NCBI GenBank assembly: GCA_947371865.1
Contig: CANBRH010000003.1
Location: 1-62,242 of the forward strand
Reading direction: 5' to 3'
DNA: 62,242 nt
Source: Actinomycetota bacterium
GTDB lineage: Bacteria > Actinomycetota > Actinomycetes > Nanopelagicales > Nanopelagicaceae
Under the pieces are notes generated by a model, which searched no databases, was not told the DNA's origin, and saw only the letters and a program-made list of their open reading frames with translations. The position numbers and the translations under genes were made by a program. Within the stretch, counting starts at the first letter, position 1, and each line of letters opens with the position of its first letter. Below, piece by piece: positions 53,714 through 62,199 of this stretch.

Positions 53714-55294
53714 TTAATCCAAATAATCGCGAAGTACTTGCGAGCGCGATGGGTGGCGAAGTTTGGACATGGTCTTCGATTCGATCTGGCGAATGCGTTC
53801 ACGAGTAACTCCGTAAACCTTTCCGATCTCATCCAATGTCTTTGGTTGACCATCAGTTAGGCCAAAGCGCATCGCTACGACACCAGCTTCGCGCTCGGAG
53901 AGCGTGTCCAATACCGAGTGCAATTGCTCCTGGAGCAAGGTGAAGGAAACTGCATCGGCAGGGACGATAGCCTCAGAGTCTTCGATGAGATCACCGAACT
54001 CGGAGTCACCCTCTTCACCCAAGGGGGTATGCAGTGAAATCGGCTCGCGGCCGTATTTCTGAACTTCAACCACCTTTTCTGGGGTCATATCTAATTCTTT
54101 GGCAAGCTCTTCAGGCGTGGGTTCGCGGCCAAGGTCTTGCAGCATCTGGCGCTGAACACGGGCCAACTTATTGATGACTTCAACCATGTGAACAGGAATA
54201 CGAATGGTGCGTGCCTGGTCTGCCATCGCACGTGTGATCGCCTGACGAATCCACCAGGTGGCATAAGTCGAGAACTTATATCCCTTGGTGTAGTCAAACT
54301 TTTCGACTGCGCTAATGAGACCCAAGTTTCCCTCTTGAATTAAGTCAAGAAAGAGCATGCCACGACCGGTGTAACGCTTTGCTAAGGAAACTACCAAACG
54401 CAAGTTAGCTTCTAACAAGTGGTTCTTGGCCCGACGTCCATCAAGAACGAGTTGTTCGAACTCGCGACGCATCTTCTTATCCATCTTTTTATCTTTCGCA
54501 AGACGTTCTTCCGCAAAAAGGCCGGCTTCAACGCGCAAAGAAAGATCAACTTCCATTTCGGCATTAAGAAGTGGGACACGACCAATCAGTTTCAAATAAT
54601 CCTTGACTGGGTCAGCAGTGGCGCCAGCAGTCAGAACAGTTTGTGGCGGAGCATCATCTTCTTCAGAATCTTTAATCGTAAAAGCATTCTCTTCATTTTG
54701 AGATTCTTCAGCAACGTTTACGACGCGGATTTCATTGGCAGGGTCTTCGGCAACAACTTCTTCTTTAGTATCTTCAACAAGAGATTCAAGATCCTCTAAA
54801 TCGATCTCCTCGAGTTCAACATCTTCACCGTCAATCTTAGTAATGACAGATTTGGCCGCTTTCGCTGGAGCAACTTCTGCAACATCTTGCGCGGGTTCGT
54901 CGGTGAGGCCTAATTCGGCGCGACGTTTTGCTTCAAGTTCGGCCTTCGTAGGAAATAATTTACGACCGGCATTGCGCTTCTCTTCTTTGGCTAGCTCTTC
55001 TGCTTCGGCAGCCAATCTACGTGCCTCAAGTTCGGCCTTTGTAGGAAAGAGACGCGGACCAGCAACTTTCTTCGCTGCTGCTTTCTTTACTGCGGGCTTA
55101 GTTGCACTTTTCGCAACAGCTTTCTTGGCAGCAACTTTCTTTACAACTTCTTTTTTCACAGTTTCCTTTTTGGTGGTTTCTTTTTTCGCATTCGGTTTCG
55201 CTACTGCCTTTTTCGCCACGGCTTTCTTCGTGGCAGGAGCTGCTGAACTCTTCACTGTCTTTGCTCCGTTTTTGAGCGCACCAATTCCAGCCAC
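53714..55294 (-). CDS. sigA: Primary RNA polymerase sigma factor (SigA/HrdB type)
   Basis: A 526-residue group 1 sigma factor. The first 80 residues are a Lys/Ala-rich tail (KKAVAKK repeats). Then the motif LFPTKAELEA occurs twice (82-91 and 113-122). An acidic region follows, then region 1.2 (DPVKDYLKLIGRVPLLNAEME), region 2 (NLRLVVSLAKRYTGRGM, DLIQEGNLGLISAVEKFDYTKGYKFSTYATWWIRQAI), region 3 (RIPVHMVEVINKL) and region 4 (GVTRERIRQIESKTMSKLRHP). GTG start with AAAGGA upstream. Confidence 0.96.
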   Translation of the reverse strand: MAGIGALKNGAKTVKSSAAPATKKAVAKKAVAKPNAKKETTKKETVKKEVVKKVAAKKAVAKSATKPAVKKAAAKKVAGPRLFPTKAELEARRLAAEAEELAKEEKRNAGRKLFPTKAELEAKRRAELGLTDEPAQDVAEVAPAKAAKSVITKIDGEDVELEEIDLEDLESLVEDTKEEVVAEDPANEIRVVNVAEESQNEENAFTIKDSEEDDAPPQTVLTAGATADPVKDYLKLIGRVPLLNAEMEVDLSLRVEAGLFAEERLAKDKKMDKKMRREFEQLVLDGRRAKNHLLEANLRLVVSLAKRYTGRGMLFLDLIQEGNLGLISAVEKFDYTKGYKFSTYATWWIRQAITRAMADQARTIRIPVHMVEVINKLARVQRQMLQDLGREPTPEELAKELDMTPEKVVEVQKYGREPISLHTPLGEEGDSEFGDLIEDSEAIVPADAVSFTLLQEQLHSVLDTLSEREAGVVAMRFGLTDGQPKTLDEIGKVYGVTRERIRQIESKTMSKLRHPSRSQVLRDYLD

Positions 55295-55353
55295 AGATCA
55301 TCCTTTTGTTTGTCTGGCTTAACTTAAACCGCCAGGGAAACTTGCTTACCCAT

Positions 55354-55359
55354 ATTATA
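55354..55359 (-). promoter_or_regulatory. Candidate -10 (TATAAT) of the sigA promoter
   Basis: A perfect TATAAT on the minus strand, 59 bp upstream of the sigA GTG. The preceding -35 is weak (near GTGCAT), so activity is uncertain. Confidence 0.4.
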
Positions 55360-55420
55360 ATTTGTCCACAGGCAGTTATGCACATTTTCCGCCGATTTTG
55401 CCGGCGTCAAAACTCTCATC

Positions 55421-56530
55421 TCAACCTTGAGCGTTCTGATTCCAGCCGATTTCAACCGCCTCCCGGACAATTTCACCCATATTTTCGACCTCAATCAAGA
55501 AACCATCATGGCCAAATGGGGAGGTGAGCACCTTGAGTGGAAGTGCGGTGGGCGTCAATTCCACAATTTCTTCCTGAAGGCGAGGCGGAAATAGACGGTC
55601 AGTATCTATGGCAACAACAATTACTGGAACTTTTACGGTAGCCAGTGCTGCGGCAACTCCCCCGCGACCGGTTCCGACATCATGAGAATTCATGGCTTCG
55701 GTGAGAGCAATATAGGTATTGGCATCGAATCGTTTGGCCAATTTATCTGCTTGATGATCTAAATAGGACTCGACCGCGTACCGACCGGTGTCATCTCCCT
55801 GCAATTCTCTGCCAAAACGGACATCCATTTCAGTTTCGGTGCGATAAGTCAGATGGGCAATCTTTCGGGCTATCCCCATCCCCACTAGCGGGCCATGATC
55901 AGATTCGTAGTAATCACCATCACGATAATTGGGATCGGCTTTGATCGCCCGAATTTGAATAGATGCAGCTCCGATTTGATCGCCGGTCGCCACAGCGGAG
56001 GAGCCGATAGTGCAGATGGCATTTACTCGATCCGGATACTGAATCGCCCATTCGAGCGAGCGCATGCCGCCCAAGGATGGCCCGAGCGCCAAGATGTAAT
56101 GAGAAATCCCCAGGGCATTAGTCAAAGCCAATTCAGCTTGAACCATGTCACGAATCGTCACGGTGGGAAAACGCGACCCCCAGCGTTTGCCATCAGGGGC
56201 GATAGTTGATGGACCCGTGCTTCCTTGGCAACCACCAATCACGTTTGGGCAAATGATGAAATATTTCTCCGTGTCTAAGGGACCTCCGGGGCCGACCATT
56301 GAGGGCCACCAGCCAGGCACATCCGACCAACCGGTGAGCGCATGGTTAACCAAAATTGCATTATTCCCCGCGGCATTTAACGTGCCCCAGGTTTGATAAG
56401 CCATCACGACATCCAGCAACTTTTCGCCAGATTCGAGTTCGACATCTCCGATTTTTAGGAACAGCCGATCACCGGGGTCATAGCTTTCCAACCATGCCCC
56501 GGTAACTAGGTATTCACATCCGCTCTCCAT
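55421..56530 (-). CDS. metX: Homoserine O-acetyltransferase
   Basis: Alpha/beta hydrolase of 369 residues that acetylates homoserine with acetyl-CoA for methionine synthesis. Start block VELESGEKLLDVVMAYQTWGTLN, oxyanion region NHALTGWSDVPGWWPSMVG, nucleophile Ser in LGPSLGGMRSLEWA, and catalytic His in SPFGHDGFLIE. Starts 33 bp after metY on the same strand, so cotranscribed from the SAM-regulated promoter. Confidence 0.95.
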   Translation of the reverse strand: MESGCEYLVTGAWLESYDPGDRLFLKIGDVELESGEKLLDVVMAYQTWGTLNAAGNNAILVNHALTGWSDVPGWWPSMVGPGGPLDTEKYFIICPNVIGGCQGSTGPSTIAPDGKRWGSRFPTVTIRDMVQAELALTNALGISHYILALGPSLGGMRSLEWAIQYPDRVNAICTIGSSAVATGDQIGAASIQIRAIKADPNYRDGDYYESDHGPLVGMGIARKIAHLTYRTETEMDVRFGRELQGDDTGRYAVESYLDHQADKLAKRFDANTYIALTEAMNSHDVGTGRGGVAAALATVKVPVIVVAIDTDRLFPPRLQEEIVELTPTALPLKVLTSPFGHDGFLIEVENMGEIVREAVEIGWNQNAQG

Positions 56531-56563
56531 ACCGAGTTATTGTATTGAAGTTAGATGGTGGTG

Positions 56564-57886
56564 TTACTTGGCCGCCGCAAATCCTTGGCTGATATCGGCC
56601 TTAATGTCGGCAATGTTCTCAAGGCCAACGGAGAGGCGAATTAACCCTGGCGTCACGCCAGCGGTCAATTGCTCTTCGGCGCTTAACTGAGAGTGAGTAG
56701 TCGATGCTGGATGGATAACCAAGGAGCGCACATCGCCAATATTGGCCACGTGGGAATGCAGAACCAAAGCTTCCACAAACTTCTTGCCCGCTTCTATTCC
56801 ACCTTTGATTTCAAAGGAGAGGACCGAACCGCTGCCCTTAGGGGCGTATTTGGTAGCTAAGGCGTGCCAAGGTGAAGAAGGAAGAGATGCGTAGTTAACG
56901 CTCTCGACCTGAGGTTGGGCTTCCAACCATTTTGCCAAATCCTGCGCGTTGCTGACATGACGCTCGATGCGGAGGGAAAGCGTTTCCAACCCTTGAGCCA
57001 AAAGCCAAGCATTAAATGGGCTGACCGCCGCTCCGGTATCGCGCAGTAAGGTCAAACGGATTTTGAAAATATACGAGAGGTTAGCGCCAAAGGCAGAACC
57101 GACACCTAGGGCTTGGGCGTAGACCAGGCCGTGATAGCTAGGGTCTGGTTCATTGAAGTTCTTGAACTTTTCTTTTTGCTGGGCATAATCAAAGTTTCCA
57201 GAATCCACAATGGCACCGACGACGGTATTTCCGTGACCGGAAAGAAATTTTGTTGCTGAGTGAATAACGACGTCAGCACCGTGCTCGATGGGGCGAATCA
57301 GGAATGGTGTGGCAACCGTGTTATCAACGATGAGTGGAACGCCATTCGCGTGAGCAATTCCCGCGACAAGTTCAATATCCAAAATGTCATTCTTTGGATT
57401 TGCAATTGTCTCGCCGAAGAATGCTTTGGTGTTTGGGCGAACTGCTTTGCGCCAGCTCTCTGGATCACTTGGGTCGTCAACAAAGGTAACTTCAATTCCA
57501 AACTTCGGAAGTGTGTAATGGAACAAGTTGTACGTTCCGCCATAAAGGCTTGGCGATGAAACAATGTGATCGCCCGCTTCGGCGACGTTCATGATTGCAT
57601 AAGTAGTTGCTGCAGATCCGGAAGCCACAAGTAGCGCAGCCACTCCGCCTTCAAGGGAAGCGATGCGTTGTTCAACTGCATCCTGAGTTGGGTTCATGAT
57701 GCGGGTGTAAATATTTCCCAGTTCGGCTAAAGAGAAAAGATCTGCCGCATGTTTAGTATCGCGGAATGCGTAAGCAGTTGTTTGATAAAGAGGAAGCGCA
57801 CGCGCACCTGTTGTGGGATCTGGCACTTGACCAGCATGAATTTGGCGAGTTTCAAAAGATGCGTTCGCTAACGAAAATTCAGACAT
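56564..57886 (-). CDS. metY: O-acetylhomoserine sulfhydrylase (aminocarboxypropyltransferase)
   Basis: PLP enzyme of 440 residues making homocysteine from O-acetylhomoserine and sulfide, using the product of MetX. ETRQIHAGQVPDPTTGARALPLYQTTAYAFRD, YTRIMNPTQDAVEQRIASLEGG, VDNTVATPFLIRP, and the PLP-lysine segment VIHSATKFLSGHGNTVVGA. Start MSEFSLAN preceded by GGAAGGA. Preceded by a SAM-IV riboswitch. Confidence 0.96.
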   Translation of the reverse strand: MSEFSLANASFETRQIHAGQVPDPTTGARALPLYQTTAYAFRDTKHAADLFSLAELGNIYTRIMNPTQDAVEQRIASLEGGVAALLVASGSAATTYAIMNVAEAGDHIVSSPSLYGGTYNLFHYTLPKFGIEVTFVDDPSDPESWRKAVRPNTKAFFGETIANPKNDILDIELVAGIAHANGVPLIVDNTVATPFLIRPIEHGADVVIHSATKFLSGHGNTVVGAIVDSGNFDYAQQKEKFKNFNEPDPSYHGLVYAQALGVGSAFGANLSYIFKIRLTLLRDTGAAVSPFNAWLLAQGLETLSLRIERHVSNAQDLAKWLEAQPQVESVNYASLPSSPWHALATKYAPKGSGSVLSFEIKGGIEAGKKFVEALVLHSHVANIGDVRSLVIHPASTTHSQLSAEEQLTAGVTPGLIRLSVGLENIADIKADISQGFAAAK

Positions 57887-57899
57887 GAACAATCCTTCC

Positions 57900-57918
57900 A
57901 GCGCTTGTCAGATGCGCT
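57900..57918 (-). promoter_or_regulatory. Short hairpin between SAM-IV riboswitch and metY start
   Basis: AGCGC/GCGCT with a 9-nt loop, just upstream of the GGAAGGA ribosome-binding site. It is a candidate expression platform for the riboswitch. Confidence 0.4.
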
Positions 57919-57924
57919 TTGCAC

Positions 57925-58012
57925 CTGACCTGGTCTTCACCCGGAGCACCCCACCGCGGTGGAGGGTTGCCGTCCAGTAAGCCGGGGCTAAAAACTGGAA
58001 CTCGTGACCTAG
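57925..58012 (-). promoter_or_regulatory. SAM-IV riboswitch upstream of metY-metX
   Basis: The transcript carries the SAM-IV core in order: GGTCACGAG, AGCCCCGGCTTACTGG, CGGCAACCCTCC, CCGCGGTGGGGTGC, and CCGGGTGAAGACCAGG. The closing stem pairs GGTC with GACC. SAM-IV occurs mostly in actinobacteria before methionine genes and is expected to lower metY-metX when S-adenosylmethionine is plentiful. Confidence 0.95.
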
Positions 58013-58016
58013 CGAA

Positions 58017-58046
58017 ATGATAAGAGAGCCCTTTATTGATTGTCTA
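58017..58046 (-). promoter_or_regulatory. metY promoter (-35 TAGACA, -10 TATCAT)
   Basis: On the minus strand TAGACA and TATCAT are 18 bp apart, and the -10 ends just before the riboswitch 5' side. Confidence 0.6.
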
Positions 58047-58091
58047 AACGAGAACCTGTTGCAGATGCATGGCGCTATTCGGGCCGCATAC

Positions 58092-59825
58092 TTAGTGGTT
58101 GTTCTCGCGCCAACCAGATGTGATCGGAACTCTGCGATCCTTACCAAATGCTCGCCGCGAGATTTTGGTTCCGGGTGGATACTGGCGTCGTTTGTACTCG
58201 GCCCGGTCAACCAAATTAGCAACGCGGTGAGCCAACTCTGGTGAAAAACCAGCTTCGATAATTCCGCTGATTCCACCATCATTTTCAATGTAGATTTCTA
58301 GAACGGCATCGAGCTCGTGATACTCCGGCAACGAATCCGAATCTTTCTGACCGGGGCGCAATTCCGCGCTGGGCTCTTTCTCTATGGAATTGACCGGGAT
58401 AGGCGGCACTTCGCCACGAAGCAATGCCAAGTTGTTGCGCCACTTGGCCAGCGCCCAGACATCGACTTTGAAGAGGTCCTTGATCGGGGCATACCCACCG
58501 ACGGCATCGCCATAAAGGGTGGAATATCCGACTGACAATTCGGATTTATTTCCGTTGGCCAAAACGAGGTGACCCTCCTGATTGGAAAGTCCCATCAATG
58601 TTGTGCCACGAACGCGAGCCTGCACATTTTCTTCGGCCAGACCTGTCAAACCTAAATTACTTAAAAATGTTGCCACCATAGGTTCGATATCAATGACCCG
58701 ATAATGCAACCCGATTGATCTGGCGCACAAAGCAGCATCTGCTAATGAATGTGCCGATGAATATCGACTCGGCAGCGCTACTCCGTACACCTTGTCGGCT
58801 CCCAGTGCATCTGCGGCGATCGCCATCACGACCGAGGAATCGATACCTCCCGACATTCCCGTGATCACACTGGGAAAACCATTTTTGACTACGTAATCGC
58901 GCAATCCCACCACCAGCGCTTGCCATACTTCACCCTCATCGCTGAGTCTGGGTGCGATCCCCGCAACCAAGGAAGAGTAGGCAGCCAGCGGCACTTCTGA
59001 AATCACCAGATCTGGATTGCTCGTTAAAGATTTTGCTTCAATATCAACGACCATCATTCCATCATCAAATTGTGGCGCGCGAGCGACGAGTTCACCGGCG
59101 CCATCAATAAGAATGCTATCTCCGTCAAAAACTAAATCGTCTTGGCCGCCCGTCATATTTACATAAGCAAGTGGCGCCCCAATTTCACGTGCTCGTCGTT
59201 TTACCAACGCCAGACGAACGTCATCTTTGTTTCGCTCAAACGGACTTCCGTTTGGAACGAGAACTAGCCCTGGGCGGCGCTCTGCCAGTTCGGATACTGG
59301 TCCTTGCGATTTCCAAATATCTTCACAAATGGCTAAACCGATATCGATTCCGCAGAGACGAAAAATAAATGTGCCCTCGCCAGCAGTGAAGTTTCGATAT
59401 TCATCGAAGACACCGTAATTGGGGAGCAGGCGCTTGATATAACGGCCTTTGATTTCACCTTGATGTATGACGGCAATAGCGTTTTGCGGTTTGCGAGAAG
59501 AGCTCTCATCTAGATAGCCAACAATGGCGACAAGTTCTCCCAGACCTTCTCTCTGTAATTCGGCAGCGAGGTTACCAACGGCGCTCTTGCTCGCCGCCCT
59601 GAAAGTGGCTCGGAGGGCTAAATCCTCGACTGGGTAGCCCGTCAATATCATTTCGGGAAAGAGGGCGACGTGGGCACCGCTTTCAAAGGCTAAGCGCGCA
59701 TACTTGCGAATGAGCTCTGCATTACCGCGCAGATCTCCAACTGTGGGGTTGATTTGCGCCATGGCTAGGCGCACCTGACTGAACCCCGCCTTCGGGGCAG
59801 AAATACTGATCTGCTCGCCTTCCAT
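58092..59825 (-). CDS. nadE: Glutamine-dependent NAD+ synthetase
   Basis: A 577-residue two-domain enzyme amidating nicotinic acid adenine dinucleotide to NAD+. The N-terminal nitrilase-like glutaminase has the E/K/C triad: ALFPEMILTGYPVED, YIKRLLPNYGVFDEYRNF and GLAICEDIWK. The C-terminal synthetase has the ATP P-loop GMSGGIDSSVVMAIA and YAPIKDLFK. Start MEGEQIS has TACGCT six bases upstream, so leaderless. Divergent from panB. Confidence 0.95.
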   Translation of the reverse strand: MEGEQISISAPKAGFSQVRLAMAQINPTVGDLRGNAELIRKYARLAFESGAHVALFPEMILTGYPVEDLALRATFRAASKSAVGNLAAELQREGLGELVAIVGYLDESSSRKPQNAIAVIHQGEIKGRYIKRLLPNYGVFDEYRNFTAGEGTFIFRLCGIDIGLAICEDIWKSQGPVSELAERRPGLVLVPNGSPFERNKDDVRLALVKRRAREIGAPLAYVNMTGGQDDLVFDGDSILIDGAGELVARAPQFDDGMMVVDIEAKSLTSNPDLVISEVPLAAYSSLVAGIAPRLSDEGEVWQALVVGLRDYVVKNGFPSVITGMSGGIDSSVVMAIAADALGADKVYGVALPSRYSSAHSLADAALCARSIGLHYRVIDIEPMVATFLSNLGLTGLAEENVQARVRGTTLMGLSNQEGHLVLANGNKSELSVGYSTLYGDAVGGYAPIKDLFKVDVWALAKWRNNLALLRGEVPPIPVNSIEKEPSAELRPGQKDSDSLPEYHELDAVLEIYIENDGGISGIIEAGFSPELAHRVANLVDRAEYKRRQYPPGTKISRRAFGKDRRVPITSGWRENNH

Positions 59826-59831
59826 GACACG

Positions 59832-59837
59832 AGCGTA
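59832..59837 (-). promoter_or_regulatory. -10 element of leaderless nadE transcript
   Basis: TACGCT on the minus strand, six bases before the nadE ATG. Confidence 0.45.
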
Positions 59838-59908
59838 CCCCGATAGACTTTTTACACACCAAACGACGGGGACCATGTCATGTGGCCTTGATCAAGAAAG
59901 GTTGTCTC

Positions 59909-60727
59909 ATGTCCAATCAAAACTCCCAGGCCCCGGCTCGTGTAAGCATTTCCCAATTGAGTTCTTGGAAAAAGCGTGGCGAAAAGTGGGCAATGCTCAC
60001 AAGTTATGAATCTATGACAGCCAATATTTTTGATGAGGCCGGGATTCCCGTCCTTTTGGTCGGTGATAGCGCGGGAAATAATTTTCTGGGCGAGGAGAAC
60101 ACCATTCCTGTAACGGTTGAGGAGATGATTCCCCTTGCCCGTGCAGTGGTTCGCGGATCAAGTCGGGCGTTGGTGGTCGTTGATTTTCCTTTTGGTTCCT
60201 ACGAATCAGGCCCTGAGAGCGCCTTGGCCACGGGCATTCGCTTCTTTAAAGAATCGAAAGTGCAGGCGGTAAAACTTGAAGGTGGATCAAAGATAGTTCC
60301 ACAGGTAAAAGCCCTCATCGCTGCCGGAATTCCCGTGATGGGACATCTCGGGCTGACACCACAATCTGTCCATGCCCTTGGCGGTTTTAAAGTGCAAGGC
60401 CGCGGAGTCGATGGCGATCGTATTAAGGCCGACGCCAAGGCGCTTGCAGAGGCCGGGATATTCGCTCTGGTTCTGGAATTAGTTCCTGCCGAACTCGCTG
60501 CCGAAATTTCCGCCGAACTGGCCATTCCCGTCATTGGAATTGGTGCCGGCCCACGTTGTGACGCGCAAGTTTTAGTCTGGACCGATCTCATGGGAATGAC
60601 CGCGGGAGCGCCCAAGTTGGCAAAGGCTTACCGCAATCTGCGCGCAGAGATGACAGGTGCGATTCTGGAGTGGACCGCCGACATAGCCAGCGGTGCCTTT
60701 CCAGATTCAGAGCAAACATTCCATTAA
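59909..60727 (+). CDS. panB: 3-methyl-2-oxobutanoate hydroxymethyltransferase
   Basis: A 272-residue enzyme making ketopantoate from 2-oxoisovalerate and methylene-tetrahydrofolate, the first step to pantothenate. Motifs: MLTSYESMTANIFDEAGIPVLLVGDSAGNNFLG, VVVDFPFGSYESGPESALATGIRFFKE, AVKLEGG with metal and substrate ligands, MGHLGLTPQSVHALGG, and VIGIGAGPRCDAQVLVWTDLMGM. AGAAAGG precedes the ATG. Confidence 0.95.
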   Translation: MSNQNSQAPARVSISQLSSWKKRGEKWAMLTSYESMTANIFDEAGIPVLLVGDSAGNNFLGEENTIPVTVEEMIPLARAVVRGSSRALVVVDFPFGSYESGPESALATGIRFFKESKVQAVKLEGGSKIVPQVKALIAAGIPVMGHLGLTPQSVHALGGFKVQGRGVDGDRIKADAKALAEAGIFALVLELVPAELAAEISAELAIPVIGIGAGPRCDAQVLVWTDLMGMTAGAPKLAKAYRNLRAEMTGAILEWTADIASGAFPDSEQTFH

Positions 60728-60769
60728 TTCAAACTCCACAGGCACTTCTTGTCATCTAGATTTATCACA

Positions 60770-62047
60770 ATGACTCGGAAGTTTGCGATCGACATATCGC
60801 CACTCAAGAAATATCGGAACTTTCGCCTGCTCTGGTCTGCTGGATTCATTTCCTATATGGGTTCGATGTTTACCTACGTAGCCTTGCCCTTCCAGATCAA
60901 AATCTTGACGAATTCATATTTAGCGGTGGGGTTGATGGGAGCGGTCGAACTTATTCCGCTTATTATTTTTGGTCTCTACGGCGGAGTATTAGCAGATTCG
61001 GTCGACCGTAAAAAGATGGTCTGGGCTAGCGAATTCCTCGCATTAGTAATTTCATCTTTGCTGCTGATGAATGCCACCCTCCATAAACCGCATTTAATAC
61101 TGCTTTATATATGCGCAGGACTCTTTGCCGCCGTCGATGGATTGCAGCGCCCAAGTATGGACGCCATCCTTCCGCGCATCGTCTCTCATGAAGATCTTCC
61201 CAACGCAACCGCCTTGATGAGCTTGCGTTCGCAATTTGGAGTCATCTCAGGTCCGGCACTCGCCGGAATTCTTATATCGACCGTTGGTGTGCAAGCCGGA
61301 TTTCTTGTCGACGTCATTAGTTACGTACTCTCGCTTCTTCTCCTCTGGCGAGTAAGTTCCTTCCCTCCTCATGAAGAGAAAACCGAACCTGCCTTCAAGA
61401 GCTTGGTGGGCGGAATTAAGTACGCCGCATCGCGCAAAGATTTGATGGGGACCTATGTAGTTGATCTCATTGCCATGTTTTTTGCTATGCCAAATGCCCT
61501 TTTCCCTTTTTGGGCAGACCAACTTCATGCCCGATGGGCACTTGGTTTCTTTTATGCGGCTGGCACAGTGGGCTCGATCCTGGTCACACTGACAAGTCAG
61601 TGGATTAATCGGTATTCCCATCATGGTCGAGCTGTAATTTTCGCAGCACTTGGTTGGGGAGCTGCCATTTCCATGGCTGGCACGACAAACCACCTTTGGG
61701 TTGTGCTCTTTTTCCTTGCTGTTGCTGGTGGCGCTGACATGGTCAGCGCTCTCTTCCGCAGCGCCATTTGGAACCAATCCATCCCTGACGAATTTCGCGG
61801 ACGGCTTGCCGGAATTCAACTTTTGTCTTATTCGGTGGGTCCACTCGGCGGTCAGATGCGATCCGGTTCAGTGGCTGCATGGACAACTTTGCGAACTTCA
61901 GTCATCAGCGGCGGCCTTTTGTGCATCGGTTTTGTCTCGATGGCCTCTGCAGTGCTTCCAAAATTCCGGACATATGATGTTCGAACTAACGAATTCGCAG
62001 TTAAACAAAGGGAAATTAAGGCTCTTGAGAACCTTGAAGAAAATTAA
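60770..62047 (+). CDS. MFS-family transporter (EntS/MFS_3 type)
   Basis: A 425-residue permease with 12 predicted helices. Start FRLLWSAGFISYMGSMFTYVALPFQIKILTNS, the inter-helix motif GGVLADSVDRKKMVWASEF, and a second-half motif ISGPALAGILISTVG. The closest family pattern is MFS_3, which includes enterobactin and macrolide exporters, so export of a small lipophilic compound is a guess. A TTG seven codons earlier could be used. Confidence 0.85.
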   Translation: MTRKFAIDISPLKKYRNFRLLWSAGFISYMGSMFTYVALPFQIKILTNSYLAVGLMGAVELIPLIIFGLYGGVLADSVDRKKMVWASEFLALVISSLLLMNATLHKPHLILLYICAGLFAAVDGLQRPSMDAILPRIVSHEDLPNATALMSLRSQFGVISGPALAGILISTVGVQAGFLVDVISYVLSLLLLWRVSSFPPHEEKTEPAFKSLVGGIKYAASRKDLMGTYVVDLIAMFFAMPNALFPFWADQLHARWALGFFYAAGTVGSILVTLTSQWINRYSHHGRAVIFAALGWGAAISMAGTTNHLWVVLFFLAVAGGADMVSALFRSAIWNQSIPDEFRGRLAGIQLLSYSVGPLGGQMRSGSVAAWTTLRTSVISGGLLCIGFVSMASAVLPKFRTYDVRTNEFAVKQREIKALENLEEN

Positions 62048-62199
62048 CTCTTGGCTCTCGCAAAATATTCGCAAATTTTGAGGGTTCACGTCAGATCACA
62101 AACGCTATTTTTTTTCTTGAATACATAAAAAAACAATTTTTTGCTGTCGCGACACGCGCCTCATTTTTCACTCAAAATAGTGGAAAGTTAGTGCAATTG

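Noticed and set aside
62061..62115. Terminator after the MFS gene from CAAAAT/ATTTTG hairpin and T8 run
   Set aside because: The hairpin is AT-only and the T run is 26 bp away, so they do not form one signal.
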